Positions 54,793 through 62,992 of a stretch of DNA of 64,000 bases are shown piece by piece. Made by a program: the position numbers and the translations under genes. Below the pieces are notes generated by a model, which searched no databases, had not been told where the DNA came from, and worked only from the letters and a program-made list of their open reading frames with translations. The stretch's first letter is position 1; each line of letters starts with the position of its first letter. Source of the DNA: Synechococcus sp. PROS-U-1 (GTDB lineage: Bacteria > Cyanobacteriota > Cyanobacteriia > PCC-6307 > Cyanobiaceae); the NCBI RefSeq assembly GCF_014279755.1, contig NZ_CP047951.1, forward strand, positions 930,001 to 994,000. The letters run 5' to 3'.

Positions 54793-54889
54793 CGCTTTCT
54801 TGAGAAATCAACCTTCACAACATAGCGTTTGTTCTAGCCGTTATGCCATCCTTTCTAGTGAAAAGTTCTTTGGTATTTCATCCTTCGCT

Positions 54890-55159
54890 ATGGCACGTTT
54901 CGTCTTGTGGGGCACTTACTGTGAGGATGCTCTTGTGAAGCGTGCTCCCTATCGAGATGAGCACCTTGCTCGCCTCAAGGACCTTAAAGCGCAGGGAACG
55001 CTTGTCACGCTTGGTCCCACCGAAGGGAGTACCCACATATTTGGAATCTTCGAGGCGGACAACATCGCCTTCGTTCGCAAGCTTGTTGAGGATGATATTT
55101 ACTGGAAGCAAGGTATCTGGACGGCTCTTGAGGTTTATCAATGGGTCCAGGCATTTTGA
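54890..55159 (+). CDS. YCII-related (YciI) domain protein
   Basis: An 89-residue protein of the YciI dimeric alpha/beta barrel family. The middle has YRDEHLARLKDLKAQGTLVTLGPTEGS and the end FVRKLVEDDIYWKQGIW, close to the active-site histidine and Asp pattern. The function is unclear; some members are dehalogenases or binding proteins. Its 3' end overlaps the cytochrome gene by 22 bases on the opposite strand. Confidence 0.82.
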   Translation: MARFVLWGTYCEDALVKRAPYRDEHLARLKDLKAQGTLVTLGPTEGSTHIFGIFEADNIAFVRKLVEDDIYWKQGIWTALEVYQWVQAF

Positions 55160-55491
55160 GCCTGCATCAGGATCCATTCGGCCACAAGCTGATCACCATC
55201 CGCCCCTAGAACGTCTGCATAACCGCTCATCTGGCCTCGCCCTTCACGGGCGATGGCTGCGATGGCATCCACCGTTGCGATGTCATCACGCTCGAGGGTC
55301 TTCAGCTTCAGATTTTTCCCACGGCGAATGATGTTGCCGCCGTTGATGTGGCATCCCGCGCAGTGCTGTTCGAACAACACTGCTCCTTGGCTAGAGCCTT
55401 CAAGGGCAGCGGGTGTGGCCTTGGCTGTCCCAAGGTTCAGCAGCAGCAGCAGAAACGCACCAACGCAGTACCGCAAGACATTCGTCAGCAC
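55138..55491 (-). CDS. c-type cytochrome, cytochrome c6-like
   Basis: A 117-residue protein with a signal peptide (FLLLLLNLGTAKATPA) and a single heme site CAGCH (Cys44, Cys47, His48); Met88 in GQMSGY is the likely axial ligand. The spacing and C-terminus (LVAEWILMQAQN) resemble cytochrome c6 or its c6B/c6C relatives. It would carry electrons in the thylakoid lumen. Which paralogue it is cannot be decided. It overlaps the YciI gene convergently. Confidence 0.85.
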   Translation of the reverse strand: MLTNVLRYCVGAFLLLLLNLGTAKATPAALEGSSQGAVLFEQHCAGCHINGGNIIRRGKNLKLKTLERDDIATVDAIAAIAREGRGQMSGYADVLGADGDQLVAEWILMQAQNAWTH

Positions 55492-55528
55492 AGGGATGTT
55501 GTGGCTTGGATCAGTCTGCTTGAGCAGC

Positions 55529-55744
55529 TCAAGCCTCCCTTCGGTAGCGCTGGATTAGGTCATCAGGGGAGCGGTAATCCTGCGGAAGTGAGGTGTGCAG
55601 TCTGTTCAGGTAATCCCAGCAGACCGTCCGGCGAATGGCATCCAGGTCGCGTCCATCCGCGACAAGGCGCCTGAGGGCCTGGCAGTAGGCGGAGAAGCCT
55701 GCTTCCAGATCGCCGATGGTGAGTTCCTTGGCTGCAGACGGCAT
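55529..55744 (-). CDS. DUF3136-like small protein, copy 2
   Basis: A 71-residue helical protein with LTIGDLEAGFSAYCQALRRL and IRRTVCWDYLNRLHTSLPQ. It is a clear paralogue of the protein at 30552–30779, sharing LTIG-LEAG, YC-ALRRL, RTVCW and a YRSP-type end. It lies 37 bases upstream of the cytochrome on the same strand. Function is unknown. Confidence 0.65.
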   Translation of the reverse strand: MPSAAKELTIGDLEAGFSAYCQALRRLVADGRDLDAIRRTVCWDYLNRLHTSLPQDYRSPDDLIQRYRREA

Positions 55745-55833
55745 GAAAGAGAACGTCAGGATCTTCTAACTTTTGCGCCTGTTCCTGAATTGGTCTGTTG
55801 TCAGGATCACTCTTGGAGCCGTGCAGTCGCTCG

Positions 55834-56355
55834 ATGGCGGAACAGGATCTGATCCGTTTCCTCAGCAAAATCTCCCAACTTCAGTCTCTTGCGGATCGTG
55901 TCCAGCAGGACTCCGTCAGTCGTGAACAATTGGCGGCCTGTGCCGATCACAACCAGGTTGTGGAGTTGGCTCAATCCTGGGGCTTCGATATTGGTCGGCG
56001 TTGGGGAGAGCGTGACCATGGGCCGGGGGGGGAGACCAATCTGCTGGCGACTGCTTGTCCTCCTCCTGGTGAGGAATCAATGCATGTGTTGGCGTCGGCT
56101 GAGACGTGGAGATTGCTGCTGATTGCATCGAACGACTATCGATCCCCCAGCGGCGAATGGATGGACCAGTCCGACCATGAATGGGTGCTTGTTCTGCGGG
56201 GTAGTGCCTGTATCGCGCTGGAGAACCCTGATCGGATTGTGGATCTCAGTCCTGGGGATCATCTTTCGCTGTCGCCCCATCGGCGCCACCGGGTCGAGCG
56301 CACGGATGGCGACCCTGGAACGCTTTGGCTGGCCCTGCATTGGGATGAGAACTAA
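55834..56355 (+). CDS. Nif11 domain–cupin fusion protein
   Basis: A 173-residue fusion. Residues ~1–60 are a Nif11-like domain (IRFLSKISQLQSLADRV; VVELAQSWGFDIG), the fold used as the leader of many peptide precursors. Residues ~85–173 form a cupin (EWVLVLRGSACIALEN; LSPGDHLSLSPHRRHRVERT). The cupin His and Asp pattern can bind a metal. The joining of a leader-type domain to a cupin is known in marine Synechococcus, but the role is not. ATG 55834 begins the Nif11 domain. Confidence 0.8.
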   Translation: MAEQDLIRFLSKISQLQSLADRVQQDSVSREQLAACADHNQVVELAQSWGFDIGRRWGERDHGPGGETNLLATACPPPGEESMHVLASAETWRLLLIASNDYRSPSGEWMDQSDHEWVLVLRGSACIALENPDRIVDLSPGDHLSLSPHRRHRVERTDGDPGTLWLALHWDEN

Positions 56356-56478
56356 ATCTGCTTAGGCACGCCATTCCCACGATGGATCGTTCAAGCCCCA
56401 AAAGGCAATGAGCACGACAGCTGATTGCCGTTGGCCTGATCGCTAACGAGAGTGTGTTTATCGAGATCGGAGGAGCCC

Positions 56479-56755
56479 ATGACGGCCGACACTCCACCTG
56501 AGCAAATCAGAGAAGCAGACTGACTTTCTGGCCCCCTGCTCCAACAGTTTCCACCCATTCGTAAGCAAGTCGTCTGGCGCGACAACGAAGACCGTCAAGC
56601 CAGTCGAATCTCCTCTGCATCGTTTGGAGGTGCCCCGCAGGAGAGTTGCTTCACACCTGGACCCGATGGCCCCAGGGTGCCTTGAGTTAGACGCTTCGAC
56701 CTTTCCTGTCTCAGTTCCATTGCTGGAGGAGATTTCCCAAGGCATCAGACACTGA
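56479..56755 (+). pseudogene. Possible frameshifted small gene
   Basis: ATG 56479 follows GGAGGAGCCC, a strong ribosome binding site, but its frame stops after 14 codons at 56523. A second, open 78-codon frame (56519–56755, no start of its own) begins right there, one base out of phase, with protein-like composition (TTKTVKPVESPLHRLEVPRRR). One indel or slip near 56519 would join them into a ~90-residue protein. No family is recognised, so the call is tentative. Confidence 0.3.
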
Positions 56756-56792
56756 ATTTGAGGTCGATTGCAATGTGCAAACGAGCGAGTTA

Positions 56793-56820
56793 GGCCGTCT
56801 TTCCATCGGGAAGGGCGGCC
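56793..56820 (+). terminator. GC-rich terminator-like hairpin
   Basis: GGCCGTCTTTCC and GGGAAGGGCGGCC pair over ~12 positions (with wobbles and a bulge) around an ATC loop, followed by TTCCTCTT on the plus strand. It lies between the possible split frame and the convergent LprI-like gene. The T run is short, so strength is uncertain. Confidence 0.5.
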
Positions 56821-56877
56821 TTCCTCTTGGGCCGTTGCCCCTCAGCGCTGGTGGGTCATCCCTTCGTGCGCGTCGTC

Positions 56878-57195
56878 TCAGTTCCCCAGACGGGTGAATT
56901 CTTGAATGAGGGTTCGATTGAGCCGGTCGTCGCAACCAACGACCATCTGGGGATAGATGGTGCCTTGCCGGACGGGGGCATAGGCCGCAGCACAAACGTC
57001 ATGGGTCGCGCGTTTCCAGGTTGCCAAGGCTTCCGGTGAGAGCTTCTCCTGAAGTGACTTATTGGATTCCTCCCACTTTTGTGATGCACACCACCTCATC
57101 TCGATGGTGTTTTGTCCAGGGCAATGAATCTGAGGTGGATCTGCTTGTGCCGGAATGGCCGGAAGGAGCAGCACTGAAAGCAGGAACCGTTTCAT
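56878..57195 (-). CDS. LprI/DUF1311-like small secreted protein
   Basis: A 105-residue protein. A signal peptide (MKRFLLSVLLLPAIPAQA) is followed by a helical Cys-containing domain (CPGQNTIEMRWCASQKWEESNKS), resembling DUF1311/lysozyme inhibitor LprI-type proteins with paired Cys. It is probably periplasmic. ATG 57195 is chosen because it begins the signal peptide; a longer frame upstream is not supported. Confidence 0.7.
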   Translation of the reverse strand: MKRFLLSVLLLPAIPAQADPPQIHCPGQNTIEMRWCASQKWEESNKSLQEKLSPEALATWKRATHDVCAAAYAPVRQGTIYPQMVVGCDDRLNRTLIQEFTRLGN

Positions 57196-57214
57196 CTCGC
57201 CATGACAGTCATGT

Positions 57215-57706
57215 TCAGCTGTGGTTGTCAGGTTTGTTGGCAGCTTCACGCCCCAGGCCTGTCCTGGTGGGTGTTGCATTGGCACGTTTGACCAACCAGT
57301 ACGCAGCGGAGAGAGAGACAACCGCAATGCCAAGACCAACCAAGAGCTGGGGTTTGTTTTCAGCACCTGAGGGCAACACGATCACTTTTCTGGCCACTGC
57401 TGTGAGAGCCGTCACCAGAACCAGTTCGATTTGCACCACATGGCGCCGCAGATAACTGGTGATGTTTTGCAGAACCTCCAGAGCGATCAAAACCGTGAGC
57501 AGATCGCCGAGAATCTTGATCAGGTCGTCGCCCAACCAAGTTGCTGCTGATCCAGTCAGCAACTTGGAACCCAAAGAAATGATCAGCTGGATGATTGCTG
57601 CGCAGATCACAACAGCGGTGATCAGGGTGAGCATTCGGGCGACTTCGCGCTCACCAGCATCGACAAAACCAAGAAAACTTCGCTTGGATCGGATTGGTCC
57701 GCTCAC
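57215..57706 (-). CDS. PsiE-like membrane protein
   Basis: A 163-residue protein with about four hydrophobic helices (LITAVVICAAIIQLIISL; LGDLLTVLIALEVLQNITSY; VEIELV-type, here QIELVLVTALTAVARKVIVL; LLVGLGIAVVSLSAAYWLV). The layout and the ALEVLQNITSY element match the phosphate-starvation-inducible PsiE family, function unknown. It lies 19 bases upstream of the LprI-like gene on the same strand. Confidence 0.75.
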   Translation of the reverse strand: MSGPIRSKRSFLGFVDAGEREVARMLTLITAVVICAAIIQLIISLGSKLLTGSAATWLGDDLIKILGDLLTVLIALEVLQNITSYLRRHVVQIELVLVTALTAVARKVIVLPSGAENKPQLLVGLGIAVVSLSAAYWLVKRANATPTRTGLGREAANKPDNHS

Positions 57707-57710
57707 GGGG

Positions 57711-57956
57711 TCAGTCGTTGAAGGGGTTGTAGTAAGGACGCGCTGGTGTATCGCTGGCCGGGTTAACCACCTTGGTGTCGCAGGTGATCGAGCCGTCCTC
57801 TGCCGTGACGCAATTCGTGGCCTCGATCTTGCTGCCTTTGCCTGTTGCGCTGCCAGGTCCCCTTAGCCAGCCTTCGGTCTGGGCGAGTGCAGGCGATGCT
57901 CCAAACACCGACATCGTCAACAGGAAGGAGGCGCTGAGAAGTTGTGTAGGCGTCAT
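57711..57956 (-). CDS. Small putative secreted protein
   Basis: An 81-residue protein with a signal peptide (LLSASFLLTMSVFGASPALA) and a short soluble part (TEGWLRGPGSATGKGSK; two Cys in NCVTAEDGSITC). It starts MTPTQLLS at 57956 and ends in a Pro/Asn-rich tail. The family is not recognised. It lies 4 bases upstream of the PsiE-like gene, so they may be cotranscribed. Confidence 0.6.
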   Translation of the reverse strand: MTPTQLLSASFLLTMSVFGASPALAQTEGWLRGPGSATGKGSKIEATNCVTAEDGSITCDTKVVNPASDTPARPYYNPFND

Positions 57957-57996
57957 CGGGACGATGTCTAAGCCACCACTTTGCCGGTGAAGGCCC

Positions 57997-58317
57997 CTAC
58001 TCGGCACAGTCGTCTCGAATTTCCTGCAAAAGCAGATCAAGTTGACCGAACGGGTCGTCCTCGGCTGTCTTGGCGCCGACGCGATCTGCTGAGGGTTGGC
58101 CATGCCATTCGGCTTCAACAGCGCAGAGCCGCTCGGCCAGTCCCGATAGCCCATGCAGTTTGTATTCGCGTTCCAGCACCTCGAGCAGTGCGGGCATACG
58201 GGTCGACACGGCGCGCAGGTTTCGCCGCAGGTCGGCCTGCGTGCGCCCCTGGTGCTTCAACCAGTCTTTCAGCAGCAGAGTGAGATCCGCTTCAAATTCA
58301 GGGGTCCAGCCAGACAT
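57997..58317 (-). CDS. Conserved-type hypothetical protein
   Basis: A 106-residue, mostly helical soluble protein (MSGWTPEFEADLTLLLKDWLKHQ start; TRMPALLEVLEREYKLHGLSGL). It is rich in Leu and charged residues, without membrane segments. I recognise it as typical of marine Synechococcus but not a named family. It is preceded by a four-copy 13-bp repeat. Confidence 0.6.
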   Translation of the reverse strand: MSGWTPEFEADLTLLLKDWLKHQGRTQADLRRNLRAVSTRMPALLEVLEREYKLHGLSGLAERLCAVEAEWHGQPSADRVGAKTAEDDPFGQLDLLLQEIRDDCAE

Positions 58318-58328
58318 CAGTCAGCAAG

Positions 58329-58380
58329 TTCAGTTCAGCGATTCAGTTCAGAGATTCAGTTCAGAGATTCAGTTCAGCGA
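58329..58380. repeat. Four tandem copies of a 13-bp repeat
   Basis: TTCAGTTCAGCGA, TTCAGTTCAGAGA, TTCAGTTCAGAGA and TTCAGTTCAGCGA run head-to-tail from 58329 to 58380, in a 64-base gap between the YkvA-like gene and the next hypothetical gene. The unit itself contains TTCAG twice. It is probably a slippage-prone spacer; its copy number could vary between strains. Confidence 0.9.
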
Positions 58381-58381
58381 T

Positions 58382-58780
58382 TTAGTGCGCAACGGGAAAC
58401 CAGCGGTCCAGTTTGCGGCGAGCCCGCATCCGGATCTCCGGGGTGACGTGATTGCTCCAAAGTCCCACCATGGCTGAGATCGCAACCAGATCATCACTGA
58501 AGCCTGCAACGGGCAGCAGATCGGGAATGAGGTCAGCGGGCATCACCAAATAACTCAGGGCTGCGAGCATCGTCAGCCGCGCTGCTGAGGGAGTGCCGGG
58601 GTCAAGCATCAGCTCCAGGGCTTCCAGGGCAGGGGCTGCAAGGCCTCTGCCTGCCTTTTGCAACAGCCGGCGCAGCAGGTTCTCGTCGATCACCTCCCGC
58701 TCAAGCACGTCAGCTTCAACGGTTGTTCGAGCAGCATGGTCGGTCATGCGGAGGAAGCCGGAGAAGTCCACTCTCTCCAC
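58382..58780 (-). CDS. YkvA/DUF1232 family membrane protein
   Basis: A 132-residue protein whose middle is the DUF1232 motif LAALSYLVMPADLIPDLLPVAGFSDDLVAIS (membrane-associated, P-D-L-I-P-D). The N-terminal ~45 residues are soluble and charged. Function is unknown. An inner start at residue 12 (MTDHAART) is possible. The 13-bp repeat array lies one base beyond its stop. Confidence 0.85.
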   Translation of the reverse strand: MERVDFSGFLRMTDHAARTTVEADVLEREVIDENLLRRLLQKAGRGLAAPALEALELMLDPGTPSAARLTMLAALSYLVMPADLIPDLLPVAGFSDDLVAISAMVGLWSNHVTPEIRMRARRKLDRWFPVAH

Positions 58781-58815
58781 TTCAGCAGCAATGCGCTAGC
58801 TGGGTGAGCCGATGT

Positions 58816-59745
58816 TCAGAGTGTGGATTCCACGAGTCCGTTCTGAATTCCGGTTTTGCGCAGTTTGCGCAGGGCCCGCTGAACCACCTGGCGGCAATAT
58901 TCCCGTGAACAGTTCATGTGGCGAGCCACTTCTGCAAGGGTGCGCCATTCGTTGGTGCCATCCAGCCCGAAGCGCAAGGTCACGACGGTGTGTTCTTTCG
59001 GTGTGAGATTGGCTTTGGCCAGCAACGACCAGACCGAGGCTGTGCGCTCAGCGATTTCGGCCCGTTCCATCGGAGGCAGCTCCTCGCTGGGCAGCACGTC
59101 CACCAGCTCGGAAGGATCCGATTTGGATTTCACGACGCCCTGCAGGCTGACGGTGACGCTGCGGAGTTCACAGGCCAGGAGATCTTCCACCTCAGCGATG
59201 GGGATCTCCATGAACTCTGCCAGCTGTTCGCCGGTGGGGCTGAGGCCATTTCTCTGCATCAAGCGCGCCTTGGCTGCCCGCAGCTTGGTGAGCTTTTCGT
59301 TCACATTCACGGGAATGCGAATGGTGCGGCTTTGGGTGGAGAGCGCCCTGTTCAGGCCCTGACGGATCCACCAATAGGCATAGGTCGAAAAACGATGGCC
59401 GCGGGTGGGGTCGTATTTCTCCACAGCACGTGTCAGCCCGAGTGTTCCCTCCTGAATGAGATCAAGAAGATCCAAACCCTTGCCCTGATAGCGCTTCGCC
59501 AGATTTACAACAAGGCGAAGGTTTGAGGTGATCATCTGATTCTTGGCCCGTTCTCCACGGCGAATCACTCCTTTTTCTTTATCGCTGTATTCACATGCTG
59601 GGCCACTCCCGCCAGCAAGATGACAGCGTTCGGTGATGGCAACCATCGCCTGAACCTTCCTCCCCATCATCAGTTCTTGCTCTGGGGTGAGCAGCTGATG
59701 GCGACCAATTTCGCCGAGAAAAGCACTCAGAGAACTCGTCATCAT
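58816..59745 (-). CDS. Group 2 RNA polymerase sigma-70 factor
   Basis: A 309-residue sigma factor with regions 1.2 (LGEIGRHQLLTPEQE), 2 (DLIQEGTLGLTRAVEKYDPTRG; FSTYAYWWIRQGLNRAL, for -10 recognition), 3, and 4 (VARHMNCSREYCRQVVQRALRKLR helix-turn-helix). It lacks the long region 1.1 of RpoD, so it is a group 2, nonessential sigma factor, probably for light, nutrient or stress responses. It is divergent from DUF2214 with a ~140-base AT-rich spacer. Confidence 0.93.
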   Translation of the reverse strand: MMTSSLSAFLGEIGRHQLLTPEQELMMGRKVQAMVAITERCHLAGGSGPACEYSDKEKGVIRRGERAKNQMITSNLRLVVNLAKRYQGKGLDLLDLIQEGTLGLTRAVEKYDPTRGHRFSTYAYWWIRQGLNRALSTQSRTIRIPVNVNEKLTKLRAAKARLMQRNGLSPTGEQLAEFMEIPIAEVEDLLACELRSVTVSLQGVVKSKSDPSELVDVLPSEELPPMERAEIAERTASVWSLLAKANLTPKEHTVVTLRFGLDGTNEWRTLAEVARHMNCSREYCRQVVQRALRKLRKTGIQNGLVESTL

Positions 59746-59887
59746 GACGATACGGCTGAATTGAACCTAGAACCAAAGTGATTTTTTCTGGCGGTCATAA
59801 TTAAAGACTCCCGAATTAACACTTTTTGCGTTATTACACTCTTTCTTCCTGTTGATGAAGTGAATCTTTCATTGTTAATTCAATTGG

Positions 59888-60415
59888 GTGGCTAAGGTCG
59901 CCGCACCTTCTGTTGCTACGCCAATGCCCCTGGCCGTCGCTCTGACATCCGACATCGCCAAAAACGCTGGCGTTGCCTACGTTCACTACCTCAGCTTCAT
60001 GCTCTGTTTCGGCGCACTGGTGCTGGAGCGGAAGCTGATCAAAGCCGATCCGAATCGCCAGGAAGCAACGGCGATGGTGATCACCGACATCGTCTACGGC
60101 ATCGCTGCCCTGGCTTTGCTGGTCAGTGGAATTCTGCGGGTGATTCACTTCGGCCAGGGTGCCGAGTTCTATACCCAGAACCCCTTGTTCTGGTGGAAGG
60201 TCGGCCTTTACCTCTCCGTGGGGGGGCTGTCGCTGTATCCCACGATCACCTACATCCTCTGGGCGATTCCACTGCGCAAGGGCGAGCTGCCGAAAGTAAG
60301 CGAAGCTCTCGCAGGACGTCTGGCCTGGATCATCAACATTGAATTGGTCGGCTTCGCCAGCATTCCTCTGATGGCGACACTCATGGCCCGCGGCGTTGGT
60401 CTCCCCGCCGCCTGA
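59888..60415 (+). CDS. DUF2214 family membrane protein
   Basis: A 175-residue protein with four helices (YVHYLSFMLCFGALVLERKL; IVYGIAALALLVSGILRV; WWKVGLYLSVGGLSLYPTI; IELVGFASIPLMATLMARG). The AYVHYLSFM motif and layout match DUF2214, found in cyanobacteria and some proteobacteria, function unknown. The start is GTG 59888. Its stop overlaps the ATG of the protease gene. Confidence 0.85.
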   Translation: MAKVAAPSVATPMPLAVALTSDIAKNAGVAYVHYLSFMLCFGALVLERKLIKADPNRQEATAMVITDIVYGIAALALLVSGILRVIHFGQGAEFYTQNPLFWWKVGLYLSVGGLSLYPTITYILWAIPLRKGELPKVSEALAGRLAWIINIELVGFASIPLMATLMARGVGLPAA

Positions 60416-61080
60416 TGCAACCCGACCTCTGCCCTCCTCAACAGCAGATTCGAGCGCTGAAGGTTGCTTTGGAACGCCAGGGCTCGGATCAGCGTCCGGG
60501 CTACGCCTCCTCTCTCGCCACCACATCCCTGGGCCCGCCGGTGCTGAAGCACTGGTGCGTCTGGATTCAGCCCGCCGCCGCAACCCCTGCCAACCGTTGG
60601 GACCAACGCTGGTTGAAGGCGGTGTCTTCGGCGCTCACCACTTGGGGGGGCTTGGTTTCGCTCACGCGGGTGGACAGCCCGGAGCAGGCCAACGTCTTGA
60701 TCCATCGGCAGCGCCCGGCCCGCCGTCAGGTCGCTGGGGTCTGGAGGGCCAGCAACGGGCGAACACAGCTTCAGGTGGTTGATGTGCAGCGCCTGGGCCA
60801 GCGTCGGCTTGAGCCCAAGGTGACGGTGATGGTCTCCCCCGAGCTTCGGGCCGAAGCGCTTCAAGCCACGGCTCTGCATGAACTTGGCCACGCCTTCGGC
60901 CTCTGGGGCCATAGTTCTGACCCCAGCGATGCCTTGGCGGTGAGCCAGGGGCAGAGTCCGGTGTTGGTGCCTTCGCAGCGCGATCGCCTCACCCTGGACT
61001 GGGTGAGGCAGCAGCCCACCCGTTTCGGTTCCACGATTCGACAGCCCATCGAACCGGCTGAATCTGTGTCGCCTGAGTGA
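60415..61080 (+). CDS. Matrixin-like zinc metalloprotease
   Basis: A 221-residue protein with ALHELGHAFGLWGHSSD (155–166): the HExxH zinc site with a third His, spaced HExxHxxGxxxH, one residue longer than the usual metzincin motif; this GLWGH spacing is common in cyanobacterial matrixin-like peptidases. No signal peptide is obvious at the chosen start. It overlaps the DUF2214 stop (TGATG). Substrate is unknown. Confidence 0.8.
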   Translation: MQPDLCPPQQQIRALKVALERQGSDQRPGYASSLATTSLGPPVLKHWCVWIQPAAATPANRWDQRWLKAVSSALTTWGGLVSLTRVDSPEQANVLIHRQRPARRQVAGVWRASNGRTQLQVVDVQRLGQRRLEPKVTVMVSPELRAEALQATALHELGHAFGLWGHSSDPSDALAVSQGQSPVLVPSQRDRLTLDWVRQQPTRFGSTIRQPIEPAESVSPE

Positions 61081-61126
61081 CGTCGCCATCCGGGCGCGGC
61101 ATGCTGCCGGCAGTCGTGGTCGATGC

Positions 61127-61783
61127 ATGGACCTGGTCCGTTCTCTGGTGATGGCCGGCTTGCTGGTGAGCCTGGTGGGGTGCCGTTCTGACACCAGCAC
61201 CTCCCTGCAGGACCCCCAGGGGCGGGAACCGATTCGGATCCAGCTGGACGGCAGCAATCCGGCAGCCAGTGAAGGGGTGCTCGACCGTACTGAGGGGGCG
61301 TTGCGCTTCACCGTTGGCCATGGGCGCTACGGCATCGGCTGTGAGGGCACCACCTTTGAAGAGGGTGTCACGCCGCTCGGAACGTTTGAGGTCAACGCCA
61401 TCCTCAGCAACGACCGCTTCGAGATGGACCCCTCTCTGGTGGAGCAATCCGGGAAGACGGAGGAAGAGCTGCGCGAGACCCTCTTCAGCAATATGAACTC
61501 CATCGATTTCAAAGGTGATGGAGAAACCGGTGAATACGGCATCGGCTACATCAGCCTGGCTCCTGTCCCAGCCACAGAACAGCCCTTCCGCTTCAACACC
61601 TACGACGGCGTCTTCCGTTGGTACAGCTTTGCCATCCACGGCACCAACGATGAGACCCGGATCGGTCAGGCCGTGACCGGAGGTTGCATCAATGCCGGCA
61701 ATCTCACCATGGGGGTGCTGTTGGACACGGTGGAGCTCGGCGACGAAGTGGTGATCAGCAGCGACAGCCCCTGCCTGCCCTAG
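61127..61783 (+). CDS. L,D-transpeptidase-like lipoprotein
   Basis: A 218-residue protein. A lipobox (LVSLVGC, Cys19) ends the signal, so the protein is probably anchored to a membrane. The domain has TPLGTFEV (84–89 region), FAIHGTND (His171) and TGGCINAGN (Cys187), the His and Cys of the YkuD L,D-transpeptidase catalytic site. The usual Arg in GCIR reads GCIN, so activity may be altered. It likely edits peptidoglycan or is a degenerate relative. Confidence 0.7.
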   Translation: MDLVRSLVMAGLLVSLVGCRSDTSTSLQDPQGREPIRIQLDGSNPAASEGVLDRTEGALRFTVGHGRYGIGCEGTTFEEGVTPLGTFEVNAILSNDRFEMDPSLVEQSGKTEEELRETLFSNMNSIDFKGDGETGEYGIGYISLAPVPATEQPFRFNTYDGVFRWYSFAIHGTNDETRIGQAVTGGCINAGNLTMGVLLDTVELGDEVVISSDSPCLP

Positions 61784-62448
61784 TGCCGGCGCGGGGCGCC
61801 CCGTCGCGCTGCCAGCACGTCCTGCACCTGCCGCCAGCTGACGCCGTGATGGGCCAGGGCCACCTGCATGTGGAAGACGATGTCGGCGGCCTCTCCGGCG
61901 ATGTCGTCGGCGTTGTCGTCTTTGCAGGCCATCACGAATTCAGCGCTTTCCTCGCCGATTTTCTTGAGGATGCTGTTGTCTCCCCCCGTCAGCAGCTTGT
62001 TGGTGTAGCTGCCCTCTTCCGGATTGTCCCGTCTGCTCTCGATCACACGAAACAGTTCTGTGCAGGCATCCGCTGGTGGTGGCAGAGCCGCTGTGCCACC
62101 AGACGTTCGCCCGTCGCTGTTTTCGTAGAAACAACTGCGGGAGCCAGTGTGACAAGCCACGTCTCCGGCCTGCTCAACCGTTACCAGCAGGACGTCGGCA
62201 TCACAGTCGTAGCGAAGTTCTCGCATCGTCTGGATGTGACCACTGGTGGCCCCCTTGTGCCACAGCTCCTGGCGTGAGCGGCTCCAGTAGTGCACTTCAC
62301 CGCTCTGGAGAGTCGCTTCGATCGCCTCCCGGTTCATCCACGCCACCATCAACACGGCACCGTCCAGCCAGTCCTGCGCCACAGCTGGAATCAACCCCGC
62401 TTCGTTAAAACGGAGTTGGTCAATGAAGGCGGGGCTGAGGGGCTGCAT
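61780..62448 (-). CDS. hisIE: Bifunctional phosphoribosyl-AMP cyclohydrolase / phosphoribosyl-ATP pyrophosphatase
   Basis: A 222-residue fusion. The HisI domain ([36 protein letters not shown] metal site) opens the protein, and the HisE domain ([27 protein letters not shown]) follows. It carries out the second and third steps of histidine synthesis. The start MQPLSPAF at 62448 fits the family; a longer frame adds 17 atypical residues. It is convergent with the L,D-transpeptidase-like gene (4-base overlap). Confidence 0.95.
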   Translation of the reverse strand: MQPLSPAFIDQLRFNEAGLIPAVAQDWLDGAVLMVAWMNREAIEATLQSGEVHYWSRSRQELWHKGATSGHIQTMRELRYDCDADVLLVTVEQAGDVACHTGSRSCFYENSDGRTSGGTAALPPPADACTELFRVIESRRDNPEEGSYTNKLLTGGDNSILKKIGEESAEFVMACKDDNADDIAGEAADIVFHMQVALAHHGVSWRQVQDVLAARRGAPRRH

Positions 62449-62992
62449 CAGGCCTCGGACATTCGGGCAACGCCTGAATCTTCCCGCAGCGTGCTCCACA
62501 CCGCGTTTTCACCCCTTGCTCGTTTCTCCGACCCCCTACAGCTGCAGTAAAGCCTTCACCGGATATCCCTGCTGTCATCGGCAGTGGCGCCATGAAGGCC
62601 ATTGCCGCTTTGTGCATGGGTACAGCCGCAGTTTCAACCTCTGGTTCGCCGCAACCCAGCTGGATGCCTGCGGTTTTGTCGTTGATTTCTCCAGCCTTCG
62701 CCCTTTCGAACAACGGTTGCGGCAGCAGTTCGACCACACCTTTCTGGTCAATGCCGACGATCCATTGCTGGCGGAATGGCAGCGGCTGCACAACCTCGAG
62801 GCGCTTGATCTCCGCGTGATGGAGAACGTGGGCATGGAGGCGACGGCTGCCTTGATCTGGACCTGGGCCAACGAGCTGCTGCAGGAGAGGGATGGCGGTC
62901 GTACCTGTTGCTATGCCGTGGAGGCGCGGGAGAACAGCAGCAATGCGGCCAATTACAGCGCGGTTCCCCCGTGGTTCTCAGCGCAGAGCTAA
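62423..62992 (+). CDS. PTPS family protein (6-pyruvoyltetrahydropterin/carboxytetrahydropterin synthase-like)
   Basis: A protein of ~155–189 residues. [22 protein letters not shown] has the PTPS zinc-site pattern, with HGY where family members often have [19 protein letters not shown] and [20 protein letters not shown] follow. It probably acts in pterin or queuosine-type pathways. The start is unclear: ATG 62423 overlaps hisIE by 26 bases, and TTG 62516 would begin closer to the domain. The 3' end overlaps clpB by 15 bases. Confidence 0.75.
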   Translation: MKAGLRGCIRPRTFGQRLNLPAACSTPRFHPLLVSPTPYSCSKAFTGYPCCHRQWRHEGHCRFVHGYSRSFNLWFAATQLDACGFVVDFSSLRPFEQRLRQQFDHTFLVNADDPLLAEWQRLHNLEALDLRVMENVGMEATAALIWTWANELLQERDGGRTCCYAVEARENSSNAANYSAVPPWFSAQS

